A DNA stretch of 64,000 nucleotides from Candidatus Thiodictyon syntrophicum (lineage in GTDB: Bacteria > Pseudomonadota > Gammaproteobacteria > Chromatiales > Chromatiaceae), in the NCBI RefSeq assembly GCF_002813775.1, contig NZ_CP020370.1:4489501-4553500 (forward strand), given 5' to 3'. Made by a program: the position numbers and the translations under genes. The notes below the pieces were generated by a model. That model worked only from the letters and a program-made list of their open reading frames with translations. It was not told the origin of the DNA and ran no database searches. Shown piece after piece: positions 24,086 through 31,348 of this stretch. Each line of letters opens with the position of its first letter. The first letter of the stretch is position 1.

Positions 24086-24125
24086 GATGGTTACCTTCCA
24101 AGAGTAGATTCTAGGGTGTCAACGC

Positions 24126-24512
24126 TCAGCGTCCCCGTCCCATGCCGCCCCCACGCCCGCCCCCGCCCCCGCCATGACCGTGCCTGGCCTCGTAGCCGGT
24201 GCCGTAGGGCAAGTCAGCGCGGTGACTGCCACTGCGCCCGACACCGCCGCCCCCCCCGACCGCGCCGGGACCGCCGGGTTGCTCACCCAGGGCCGGCAAC
24301 CGTGCGGCATCCGCGCCAGTGGGCGAACCCCAGGTCCTGGTCAGGGAGCCGCTCGGCAAGCTGAGGTCCAGCGGTCTGCCTGGCGCCGCGGTCGGATCCT
24401 GGCCCCAGGTCGCAGCGGCGAAGACGCAGAGCAGCACGGAGAGGGTCAGGCGGTTGATGATCGGAACTGCCTCGATGATGACGGTACCGATTCTCGCCGG
24501 ATCCTGTAGCAC
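24126..24512 (-). CDS. Small exported Gly-rich protein under the RstA-like operator
   Basis: 128 residues from a GTG at 24512 (start uncertain: no ATG is available, and the aligned sister region at 27478 uses an ATG where this has GTC). A hydrophobic signal LTLSVLLCVFAAATWGQ is followed by DPTAAPGRPLDLSLPSG, then a Gly/Arg/His-rich tail (GGGGGVGRSGSHR and HGHGGGGGGRGGGMGRGR). No known domain. Directly upstream it has the same four-repeat operator as the FapD-like gene, so it is predicted to belong to the same regulon and to act outside the cytoplasm. Confidence 0.55.
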   Translation of the reverse strand: MLQDPARIGTVIIEAVPIINRLTLSVLLCVFAAATWGQDPTAAPGRPLDLSLPSGSLTRTWGSPTGADAARLPALGEQPGGPGAVGGGGGVGRSGSHRADLPYGTGYEARHGHGGGGGGRGGGMGRGR

Positions 24513-24523
24513 CGTCTTGTCAG

Positions 24524-24563
24524 CGCCGTAACGGCTTGTATCGGTGTGTAACGGCGTGTATCT
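24524..24563. promoter_or_regulatory. Four 10-bp direct repeats, RstA-like operator, copy 1
   Basis: Units CGCCGTAACG, GCTTGTATCG, GTGTGTAACG and GCGTGTATCT follow each other with exact 10-bp spacing. Read on the minus strand they contain TACACGCCGTTACA, close to the E. coli RstA box TACATNTNGTTACA. The surrounding 75 bases (24504-24578) are nearly identical to 27491-27565. Confidence 0.7.
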
Positions 24564-24909
24564 GTGCGGCCGGCGACGGCTGGTTTGGGGCGCTGCGGCC
24601 AGGTTGGAGGTGCTGGTCCAACAGACCATGCCGAACGGGCCCCAGGCCCCCAGTCAGCCTTGGACCGAGAGGTGACGGCCGCTCACCTGTTGACGTCGGG
24701 GTGACCCGGATTACCTGACGCGGCTACTGTGTTGGATTCTGCATTTCCAACCGCTTGCGGTCGTCACTGCCGCGAGATGGGCCAGAGGCGTTACAATATT
24801 CAGCTATACTTATGGAGAGATGGTGTAAGTGGGTAGGTTCGCTGCTGCCTGATCGGCGTCGCGGCTACCCGGTGATTGGCGTCAACAGATCGTTCATGTT
24901 TGGAGAATC

Positions 24910-25314
24910 ATGATGTTATCCAGCCGGCTTTCCCGAGCTTCACTCCTGGTAGCAGGGTTAATGCTCTGCGCATCAGCCTGGCAGGCCCAGGCGTTTGAAA
25001 CCGTCATCCAGGTTTCGCCAAGCGCTTTGAATATTGGCAGCGCAGGCAATGTTGTGACGGTGCATACCGAAGTTCCCTATGGCGACGTGGAGGTCCACTC
25101 GGTCTATCTGAACGGTGTTCTGATCGCCAGCTCGAAAGCCGATGATCGGGGTAATTTCGTCGCCAAGTTCGACATCGATGCGATCAAGACACTGAATGGC
25201 TTGATTATCGGCGGCGATAATAAACTGACACTGACCGGTTTGACCACCTACGGGGAAGCCTTCTCGGGCACTGATTGGGTGCGAGTAATCAATATCTTGC
25301 CGCGCAGTCGTTGA
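24910..25314 (+). CDS. Exported beta-rich protein of unknown function
   Basis: 134 residues with a clear signal peptide (LLVAGLMLCASAWQAQA, cut before FET). The mature part alternates beta strands (VIQVSPSALNIGSAGNVVTV, VEVHSVYLNG, NKLTLTGLTTYG) and looks like a single Ig-like or cohesin-like sandwich; no cysteines. GGAGA ribosome site. I do not recognise a family. It faces the double-glycine peptide gene tail to tail, inside the FapD/FapF-like region. Confidence 0.75.
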   Translation: MMLSSRLSRASLLVAGLMLCASAWQAQAFETVIQVSPSALNIGSAGNVVTVHTEVPYGDVEVHSVYLNGVLIASSKADDRGNFVAKFDIDAIKTLNGLIIGGDNKLTLTGLTTYGEAFSGTDWVRVINILPRSR

Positions 25315-25379
25315 TCTTCTGCGAGCGCGGCTGCACTGCCCCCGGTGACGGGGGCGGTGCATCAACCACGGCTTACGGC

Positions 25380-25622
25380 CTATTTCTTGCCGTATTTCGG
25401 ACCGGTGCCGTCAAGCTTCGGGATACCGGTGCCGGTGCAGACGCCGGTGCCGGGGCCCTTGCCACCGGCCACGACCTGGTCCATCTGTGCGGCGCTGAGC
25501 TGAATCGGGGCTGGCTGGCTGCTTTGCCCCTGAGCGACCTGGGTCGCAGTGGTCTGATCCGCCGCGGCTGCCGTGCAAGCGGCGCTGGCCAGCAGGGCGA
25601 TCAACAAGGCTTTTGCGTTCAT
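25380..25622 (-). CDS. Tiny Sec-exported peptide with a double-glycine processing motif
   Basis: 80 residues from the ATG at 25622, with GAGGAA eight bases before it. Signal peptide ALLIALLASAACTAAAA (cut near residue 21), then a 32-residue propeptide ending PIQLSAAQMDQVVAGG. This is the LS..xMD.V.AGG form of a bacteriocin-type double-glycine site, cutting after Gly54. The remaining 26 residues, KGPGTGVCTGTGIPKLDGTG followed by PKYGKK, are small, basic and contain one Cys. A predicted periplasmic C39 peptidase and a FapF-like outer-membrane protein lie just upstream on the same strand, so it is probably their substrate. Confidence 0.7.
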   Translation of the reverse strand: MNAKALLIALLASAACTAAAADQTTATQVAQGQSSQPAPIQLSAAQMDQVVAGGKGPGTGVCTGTGIPKLDGTGPKYGKK

Positions 25623-25832
25623 TTGAATTTCCTCAAGCGACTGTTGTGGAGCACATGGTTCGGCTATCAACCCATACTGACAGCCGCGTCCGCAAACGGC
25701 CCCTCGTGAACCGCGTGTCACTTGGGGCGTTTCTCCGTGTGGCGGTAGAGACATTATTCACTGAGGGTGTTTCGGCACCATGACCAGGGAGTATCGCTTG
25801 GTTTCCCATCGTGTCAGACTGTATCAGTGCCA

Positions 25833-26915
25833 CTAAAAGCGGTACGGCAGTGACACCGAGACGATGAAGTCGTTGGCGTCGTCCGTGACCCCGGCCGCCG
25901 TCGAGAGGTTCAGAAACAGGTTCTTGCCCAGTGTAAAGTCGGCGCCCAGGTTGATGTAACCGGCCGTGGCGGCCGCGCTGCGGTAGGCCTCGCCGTCCAG
26001 CGGTTCAACCTTATCATTGCCTGGAAAGTCAAAGGACAGCCCCGCATCGAGTGAAATAGCGGGGGTCGCGGCCAGGGTGACGCCCAGGGTCAGGCCAAAG
26101 CGATCGGCCGGCGTGAGACGGCCGGTCTGATAGCCCGCACCGTCCCAAAAGGTCGCGGTTCTGGACCAGGCGTAGCCATAGGATACCGTGCCATACAGCG
26201 CCACCGGCTCGCTGCGCTTGACGGCTGACAGTGACAGCGTGAGCGAGCGCAAGCCGTCGCCAATCGGTACGGGGGCGAACGGGGCGCTGCCGTTGTCATG
26301 GGTGTAGGCAAGTCGCGCCACCAGTGACGGCCAGGATGCGGTTTCCTGCGTGAGCCGCTTGCCAAGACTGACCGATACATCACCCGTGCCGTCGGCTCGC
26401 CCCAACGGGTAGTCGCGTTGGATATAAGGCAGATACAGCGCGGCGGCCATGCCCCAGGGGAGGCCGGCCTCCAGACCCAGGCCATAGGCGATGGACTCAT
26501 AATGGTCATCGCCCTGTCCGTCGTGGAACCAGGTCAGGCTCGGGGTAAGGCGGAAGGTGCCGCTAGGCAGCAGCACCAGCCCCTTGGTGACCAAGGCCTC
26601 TTCCATCGCGCTGTTCGCGGCTTGCGCCTCCACCGGGGGCTTGGCGGCGTTGGCATCGAGGCCGATGAGCGGCGACCCGCCGCCCCGTTTGCCGGCGGCC
26701 AGTTGTCCTTCCAGGGCCTTGACGCGCGTATGCAACTGCTGGTTGATCGCCCGCTGGGCCGCCAGTTGTTGCCGTAACGATTCGACGGTTGCGGTGGCGG
26801 AATCAGCGCCAGGCGCCCGGGAGGCCGCCGCGTCTTGCGGCGTTTGTGACAACGCAAGCGTGGGCACGGGTGTTGCGCAGCAGGCCAGCAAAAGGCGCAG
26901 GGCGGTGTTCTTCAT
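25833..26915 (-). CDS. FapF-like outer-membrane beta-barrel transporter
   Basis: 360 residues: signal peptide ending ALSQ, a short coiled coil (residues about 42-75, VESLRQQLAAQRAINQQLHT) of the type that trimerises at the FapF N-terminus, then MEEALVTKGLVLLPSGTFRL, the conserved entry into a 12-strand barrel, and alternating strands ending SVSLPYRF with a terminal Phe. FapF secretes functional-amyloid subunits through the outer membrane in Pseudomonas. It starts eight bases after the C39 peptidase gene. No FapB/C-type amyloid repeat protein is in the window, so the cargo here is probably different. Confidence 0.75.
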   Translation of the reverse strand: MKNTALRLLLACCATPVPTLALSQTPQDAAASRAPGADSATATVESLRQQLAAQRAINQQLHTRVKALEGQLAAGKRGGGSPLIGLDANAAKPPVEAQAANSAMEEALVTKGLVLLPSGTFRLTPSLTWFHDGQGDDHYESIAYGLGLEAGLPWGMAAALYLPYIQRDYPLGRADGTGDVSVSLGKRLTQETASWPSLVARLAYTHDNGSAPFAPVPIGDGLRSLTLSLSAVKRSEPVALYGTVSYGYAWSRTATFWDGAGYQTGRLTPADRFGLTLGVTLAATPAISLDAGLSFDFPGNDKVEPLDGEAYRSAAATAGYINLGADFTLGKNLFLNLSTAAGVTDDANDFIVSVSLPYRF

Positions 26916-26923
26916 GGTGATAC

Positions 26924-27478
26924 TCAGGGAGACGGCGGGCGGGTAACGACAAAGGCCATTCCCTCCATCCAGACGGCAGTGAAGCCGGCGATGGACAGGG
27001 TGCGGTTCCCAAAGGCCGGGTCGGCGAGTAAGACCCGATCGCCCGTGACCCCGTTGAACACCACATAATGGTTGTAGCCGTGCTGATTGATGGGCACGAT
27101 GGGGGCGTGAAAGACGCGCAGGTCATCGAATCCGAGGTGCTGGTAGGCACTGCCCCGATAACCGCGACCCGTGACGAAGTGCTGCAAGTCCAGCAAGGAG
27201 AACCCGCCGCGCGCCTTGACCTTGGCCGGGGCGGTCAGCTCCAGCATGCGCGCGGCGGCGAGGCGCTCGCTGACCGGATCGTTGAAGCCGTAGGTGAGCA
27301 CCGTGGCCACCGCTGCCGCGGCACAACTGCTTTCCCACTGCTGCATGACGACACCGCGCTCTCGGATTTCCTTGAGGCTGCGAAACGGTTGCGGTGTCTG
27401 CGCCGGCGCCGGCGCCGCGGCCAGGCACAGGGTGGCGGTGAAAATACTCAGAACGGCCTTGGTGATCATGGTGCCCAT
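26924..27478 (-). CDS. FapD-like periplasmic C39 peptidase
   Basis: 184 residues from the ATG at 27478 (27469 also possible). Signal peptide (VLSIFTATLCLAAAPAPAQ), then a C39 domain: WESSCAAAAVATVLTYG with catalytic Cys52, GYNHYVVFNG with His138, and LLADPAFGNR with Asp154; the Gln before Cys (QQWESSC) is also there. Unlike ABC-transporter C39 domains it is a free exported protein. It heads an operon with the FapF-like gene and is preceded by the four-repeat operator shared with the two-component system. The likely job is trimming exported peptides at double-glycine sites. Confidence 0.8.
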   Translation of the reverse strand: MGTMITKAVLSIFTATLCLAAAPAPAQTPQPFRSLKEIRERGVVMQQWESSCAAAAVATVLTYGFNDPVSERLAAARMLELTAPAKVKARGGFSLLDLQHFVTGRGYRGSAYQHLGFDDLRVFHAPIVPINQHGYNHYVVFNGVTGDRVLLADPAFGNRTLSIAGFTAVWMEGMAFVVTRPPSP

Positions 27479-27510
27479 GCTCGACCCGCCCTGTAGCAAC
27501 ACCTTGTCAG

Positions 27511-27550
27511 CGCCGTAGCGGCCTGTATCGGTGTGTAACGGCGTGTATCC
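27511..27550. promoter_or_regulatory. Four 10-bp direct repeats, RstA-like operator, copy 2
   Basis: Units CGCCGTAGCG, GCCTGTATCG, GTGTGTAACG and GCGTGTATCC, exact 10-bp period. It lies between the divergent FapD-like gene and the response-regulator gene, so it could serve both. OmpR-family regulators bind such tandem half-sites as dimers. Confidence 0.7.
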
Positions 27551-27590
27551 GTGCGGTCAGCGACGCCGCGTTCTCGGCTAAGATGACGGC

Positions 27591-28304
27591 ATGAACCCCA
27601 GCGCCCGCATCCTGGTGGTAGACGATGATCCCGCACTGCGGGACCTCCTCTGCGCCTATCTCACCGACACCGGCTTCGTCGTCGACCTGGCCGGCGACGG
27701 GGACGCGATGCGCCGCGCCATGCAACAGGCCATGCCGGATGCCATCGTCCTGGACCTGATGCTGCCCAACGAAGACGGCCTGGTCCTCACCCGCGCGTTG
27801 CGGACGCACTCCAGCGTGCCGATCCTGATGCTGTCGGCCCGCGGCGAGGAGATCGACCGGGTGGTAGGCCTGGAACTCGGCGCCGACGACTACCTGGCCA
27901 AGCCCTTCAGCCCACGGGAGTTACTGGCCCGCCTGCGCGCCCTGCTGCGGCGAGCCCAAGGCCCGGCACCGACGCCGACACCGCACCCGCAGGGGGAGCG
28001 CTTCGGCCCCTACCGGCTCGACCAGGGGGCCCGTCGGCTGCTGCGCGGGGACCAGGACCTCGGCCTGTCCGGCGCCGAGTACGACCTGCTCAAGGTCTTC
28101 ATCGAGCGGCCCAATCGGGTGCTGTCCCGGGACCTGCTCCTGGATCTCCTCAAGGGCTACGAGCGCGATCCCTATGACCGCACCGTGGACATCCGGGTAG
28201 CACGCCTGCGGCGCAAGATCGAGCCCGACCCTGCCAATCCGGTCTATGTCCGCACCCTGCGCGGCGCGGGCTATCTGTTCAATCCGCGCGGCGCCGAATC
28301 CTAG
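27591..28304 (+). CDS. OmpR/RstA-family response regulator
   Basis: 237 residues. Receiver domain ILVVDDDPALRDLL with phospho-acceptor Asp55 in VLDLMLPNEDG and Lys104 in YLAKPFSPREL; winged-helix DNA-binding domain from about residue 135 with LSGAEYDLLKVFIERPNRVL, RTVDIRVARLRRKIE and VRTLRGAGYLF. It follows the four-repeat operator by 40 bases, suggesting self-regulation, and is followed by its kinase ten bases downstream. RstA-like by operator similarity; the sequence alone says OmpR family. Confidence 0.9.
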   Translation: MNPSARILVVDDDPALRDLLCAYLTDTGFVVDLAGDGDAMRRAMQQAMPDAIVLDLMLPNEDGLVLTRALRTHSSVPILMLSARGEEIDRVVGLELGADDYLAKPFSPRELLARLRALLRRAQGPAPTPTPHPQGERFGPYRLDQGARRLLRGDQDLGLSGAEYDLLKVFIERPNRVLSRDLLLDLLKGYERDPYDRTVDIRVARLRRKIEPDPANPVYVRTLRGAGYLFNPRGAES

Positions 28305-28314
28305 GGCCGGTCGC

Positions 28315-29643
28315 ATGTCCTGGAATCTGACGCTGCGCCAGCAGAACGCGCTGCGGCTCGCCCTGGTCTTCGTGTTGTTCGAGGTGCTGACGACGCTCGC
28401 CGTGGTCTTCCTGCTCATGCAGCCCCTGGCCCGGCGGGCGACCAGCGATCTGGCCGGCCTGATGGTGCTTGCCGCCCAGACCTGGGCCGAACTGCCGCCC
28501 GAGACCCGCCCGGCCTTCGAGCGGGAACTGACGGCGTCCCACGGGCTGACGCTGGCCGCCGCGCCGCCGCCGGGGGCGGTGTGGACGGCTTGGCACGGCA
28601 TCTATGTGCGCGAACTGGAGGCGCAACTGACACAACGCACCGGGGCGCCCCTGGACTTGGCGAGCGTCGCCGCGGGGGCCGAGCCCTGGTTGTGGGCTGG
28701 GGTGCCGACGGCCGGCCGGACGCTATGGCTGGGCTTTGCGCGCAGCCGCGTCGGCCCCCAGCCGCTGGCCGCCGCCCTGCTGACCCTGTCGGCCGCCCTG
28801 CTCCTGGCTGGCCTTGCCGCCTGGTGGCTCGGTCACAGCACGGTGGCGCCGCTCAAGCGTTTTGACGCCGCCGCCGCCGTCCTCGGCCGCGGCGCGACCC
28901 CGGAGCTCCTGCCGGAGACGGGTCCACGCGAACTGGCGTGCCTGGCGCGCCGCTTCAACCAATTGGCCCGCCAGGTCCATGACCTGCTGGAGGCGCGGAC
29001 CACCCTGCTGGCGGGCCTGTCCCACGACCTGCGCACCCCGCTGGCACGGATGCGCCTGGCGCTCGCGATGCTCCAGCGGCGCCCCGATCCGACCTGGATC
29101 GAGCGGCTGGAAACCGATGTGGAGGAGATGAACCGGCTGGTGGGGGACGTCCTGGAACTGGCCCGCGGCCTGGACGGCGAGGCCGCGGTACCGGTGGACC
29201 TGACCGCCATGCTGGAGGCCTTGGCCGGGCGCGCCTGGGAGGCCGGCGCCGAGGTCACAGTGCAGTGTCCGGACCTGTGCCTCAGCGCCCCGCCCGCGGC
29301 CTTGCGGCGGGTGCTCGGCAACCTCCTGGCCAACGCACAGCGCTATGCCGGCGCCGCACCGATCGAACTGCGCGCGCAATTGAGCGACGGCGCCTGCCTT
29401 ATCGGCATCATCGACCAGGGTCCGGGCATCCCGGAGGACCAACTGGAGGCGGTCTTCCGGCCCTTCCACCGGGTCGACGCCTCCCGCAGCCCGGTCACTG
29501 GGGGCACCGGGCTGGGGCTGGCCATCGTGCGCCAGTTGGCCCAGGCCAACGGCTGGCAGGTCTGGTTGGAGAATCGCCGCGGCGGCGGCTTGGCAGCCTG
29601 GGTGAGGGTGCCGACACCCATTGGCGAGCCGATGGCGCAGTAA
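28315..29643 (+). CDS. Sensor histidine kinase, EnvZ/RstB type
   Basis: 442 residues. Two membrane helices (VFVLFEVLTTLAVVFLL near 20-40 and LTLSAALLLAGLAAWWLG near 155-175) bound a periplasmic loop of about 115 residues; then HAMP, phosphorylated His in AGLSHDLRTPLARMRLAL (near 237), and HATPase motifs LLANAQRY, IDQGPGIPEDQL and GGTGLGLAIVRQL. The start at 28315 follows the regulator stop. Partner of the preceding response regulator; the signal is unknown but its periplasmic loop is of sensing size. Confidence 0.92.
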   Translation: MSWNLTLRQQNALRLALVFVLFEVLTTLAVVFLLMQPLARRATSDLAGLMVLAAQTWAELPPETRPAFERELTASHGLTLAAAPPPGAVWTAWHGIYVRELEAQLTQRTGAPLDLASVAAGAEPWLWAGVPTAGRTLWLGFARSRVGPQPLAAALLTLSAALLLAGLAAWWLGHSTVAPLKRFDAAAAVLGRGATPELLPETGPRELACLARRFNQLARQVHDLLEARTTLLAGLSHDLRTPLARMRLALAMLQRRPDPTWIERLETDVEEMNRLVGDVLELARGLDGEAAVPVDLTAMLEALAGRAWEAGAEVTVQCPDLCLSAPPAALRRVLGNLLANAQRYAGAAPIELRAQLSDGACLIGIIDQGPGIPEDQLEAVFRPFHRVDASRSPVTGGTGLGLAIVRQLAQANGWQVWLENRRGGGLAAWVRVPTPIGEPMAQ

Positions 29644-29677
29644 ACTACCACGATCGGCGAAGGATCACCCCAAAGGT

Positions 29678-29983
29678 TCAGACACAACCGGTCGGCTTGG
29701 GCAGACCACCCCATTTGCAGATGAGCTTCATGGGTCCCTTCTTGAAGATCTCGTAGAGGTCCTTGGTGGTGACACCCTGCTTCTTGGCGAAGATGCGCAG
29801 CGGCGGTACCACGCCGTCTTGTTCGTACATCGCACGGGCCTCGTTGATGAAGTCGCGCACCTGCTGGGTCAGTTCAAAGCCGTCGCCGCGGGCAAGCGCC
29901 GCGGCAATCTCCTCGCTCCAGTCGTCGCGGTCAACCAGGAAGCCCTCACCATCCACAGGGACCTTCAGCACAGCCGTTGACAT
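29678..29983 (-). CDS. TusE/DsrC/DsvC family sulfur carrier protein
   Basis: 101 residues. The C-terminal arm LICKWGGLPKPTGCV has both conserved cysteines in CX10C spacing, as in redox-active DsrC, so it can form the intramolecular disulfide or trisulfide. N-terminus GEGFLVDRDDWSEEIAAALA and central QVRDFINEARAMYEQDGVVP, PPLRIFAKKQGV match the family. Strong GAGGAGC ribosome site. It stands alone, away from a dsr operon; it could be a paralogue linking sulfur transfer to electron carriers such as the Hdr-like Isp2. Confidence 0.93.
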   Translation of the reverse strand: MSTAVLKVPVDGEGFLVDRDDWSEEIAAALARGDGFELTQQVRDFINEARAMYEQDGVVPPLRIFAKKQGVTTKDLYEIFKKGPMKLICKWGGLPKPTGCV

Positions 29984-30283
29984 GATTTTCGCTCCTCATG
30001 ATCGGGGGTACGGTTCGATGTTGTAGGAAACTGGAGGCGGACCCTGGGGAATCAATGCGCGGCGGTTTGGTGTGAGCGCGCGCGGGCGTGCCGGGCGGGG
30101 ATGATGAGTCGGCCTGGCGCCCGCGGCGACGAACCGGCGAACGCCTACCGACCCCCCGGGTAGCCGTTCAGCCGCCCGCCCCAGCCCTCCCCCACAAGGG
30201 GAGAGGGCGTTAGAAGATCAGTCGGTTGCGTTGACCTGGCAGGTGGCGGCCGAGGGGCACTAGACGGCTGCCGCGCGGTGCGC
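29984..30283. other. Gap between the DsrC gene and the hydrogenase 1 operon end
   Basis: 300 bases without a gene. A hairpin at about 30184-30210 (GCCCTCCCC...GGGGAGAGGGC with a one-base bulge) may end the hydrogenase transcript. Otherwise only the DsrC promoter region. Confidence 0.45.
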
Positions 30284-31348
30284 TCAATAGACGCCGTGGG
30301 ACTGGGTGATGTACTTGGTGAGCTCCACGTACTCGGCGTTCATCCGGCGCAGGATACCATGCCCTACCTGAACGATGTTCTGCATCACCCGATAGATCAT
30401 CCAGGGTTCGTCGGTCACCAGGTCCTCGAACGCGGCGCGCTCGAAACTGCACACCTGGGTGCAACCCAGGGATCGCAGGGTCGCGGAGTGCGGCCGACCG
30501 GTGACGAAGCCCATCTCCCCGGCCATGTCGCCCGTGCGCAGGACGTGGATCGTGGTGTAGTCTCCCTTGCCCAGGTTCCGGGTCACGGCCAGGGCCCCCT
30601 CGGTAATGACGTGCAGACTGTTGTCGATCTTGCCCTCTTCGATCAAGACCTCGTGGTCCTGGAGGCGCCGGCAGCAGGTAATGCCGGTCAAGGCCCGCAG
30701 TTGATCATCCGTCAGGCCCTCACTGAGTGGGGAGCGGCGCAGACAGGAGAAATTGTCGATTGCGTTCATCGAATGATCCTCGTTGGTTGGGTTGGTCAGG
30801 TTTGCGCGCCGGCACACTTGCTGCCCTGGCGCGGCGACCGGGTCAAGGCGCACCCCCCACCCGGCCAGAACCGATTGCACGGCCGCGATGACCACGGGGA
30901 TGGCCGCGGTGATGGCGGGCGACAGTTCGAGGTCCAGGGCCATGCGTTGCGGCGCCACGCCGATCAATACCAGTTCGGCGGGCATCTCATCGAGCAGAGC
31001 GAGCAGCGCCAACACCTCGGCGAGGCCCAGATGATGCAGGGTGAGTTTGACCTCCAGGGCGCGCCGGATGTCCTGATCGCGGATCAGGCTGACCGTGCCC
31101 GGCGGCCGGTCGCTGTCCAGGGCATCGATCAGCAGAATCCGGGCATGGTCCCGAAACAGCGGCAACAATTCCAAACCGGCCGTGCCGCCATCGATCAGGG
31201 TGATCGGCGGCTCGCAGTGGTATCCGGCGACGAGCCGCCGCAGCACATGGACACCCAGGCCCTCGTCGCCCAAGAGCAGATTGCCCAATCCCAGCAGCAA
31301 GATACCGCTGGTGCCTTGCGGTCCCGCCGATTCAGACAGTGCTGACAC
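30284..31348 (-). CDS. Hydrogenase maturation protease fused to a cyclic-nucleotide-binding domain
   Basis: 354 residues from GTG 31348, overlapping the large-subunit gene by 17 bases. Residues 15-175 are a HybD/HycI-type endopeptidase: LLLGLGNLLLGDEGLGVHVL with the nickel-binding Glu, LIDGGTAGLELLP, LLIDALDSDRPPG with Asp, and LTLHHLGLAEVLALL with His. Residues 194-354 form a cyclic-nucleotide-binding beta roll (LITEGALAVTRN-like core, GDMAGEMGFVTGRPHSATLR) without a DNA-binding domain. No stop separates them, but an ATG at 30769 with a GAGGAT site seven bases before it sits exactly at the junction, so a separate C-terminal product is possible. The protease would trim the 15-residue tail of the adjacent large subunit. 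Confidence 0.8.
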   Translation of the reverse strand: MSALSESAGPQGTSGILLLGLGNLLLGDEGLGVHVLRRLVAGYHCEPPITLIDGGTAGLELLPLFRDHARILLIDALDSDRPPGTVSLIRDQDIRRALEVKLTLHHLGLAEVLALLALLDEMPAELVLIGVAPQRMALDLELSPAITAAIPVVIAAVQSVLAGWGVRLDPVAAPGQQVCRRANLTNPTNEDHSMNAIDNFSCLRRSPLSEGLTDDQLRALTGITCCRRLQDHEVLIEEGKIDNSLHVITEGALAVTRNLGKGDYTTIHVLRTGDMAGEMGFVTGRPHSATLRSLGCTQVCSFERAAFEDLVTDEPWMIYRVMQNIVQVGHGILRRMNAEYVELTKYITQSHGVY

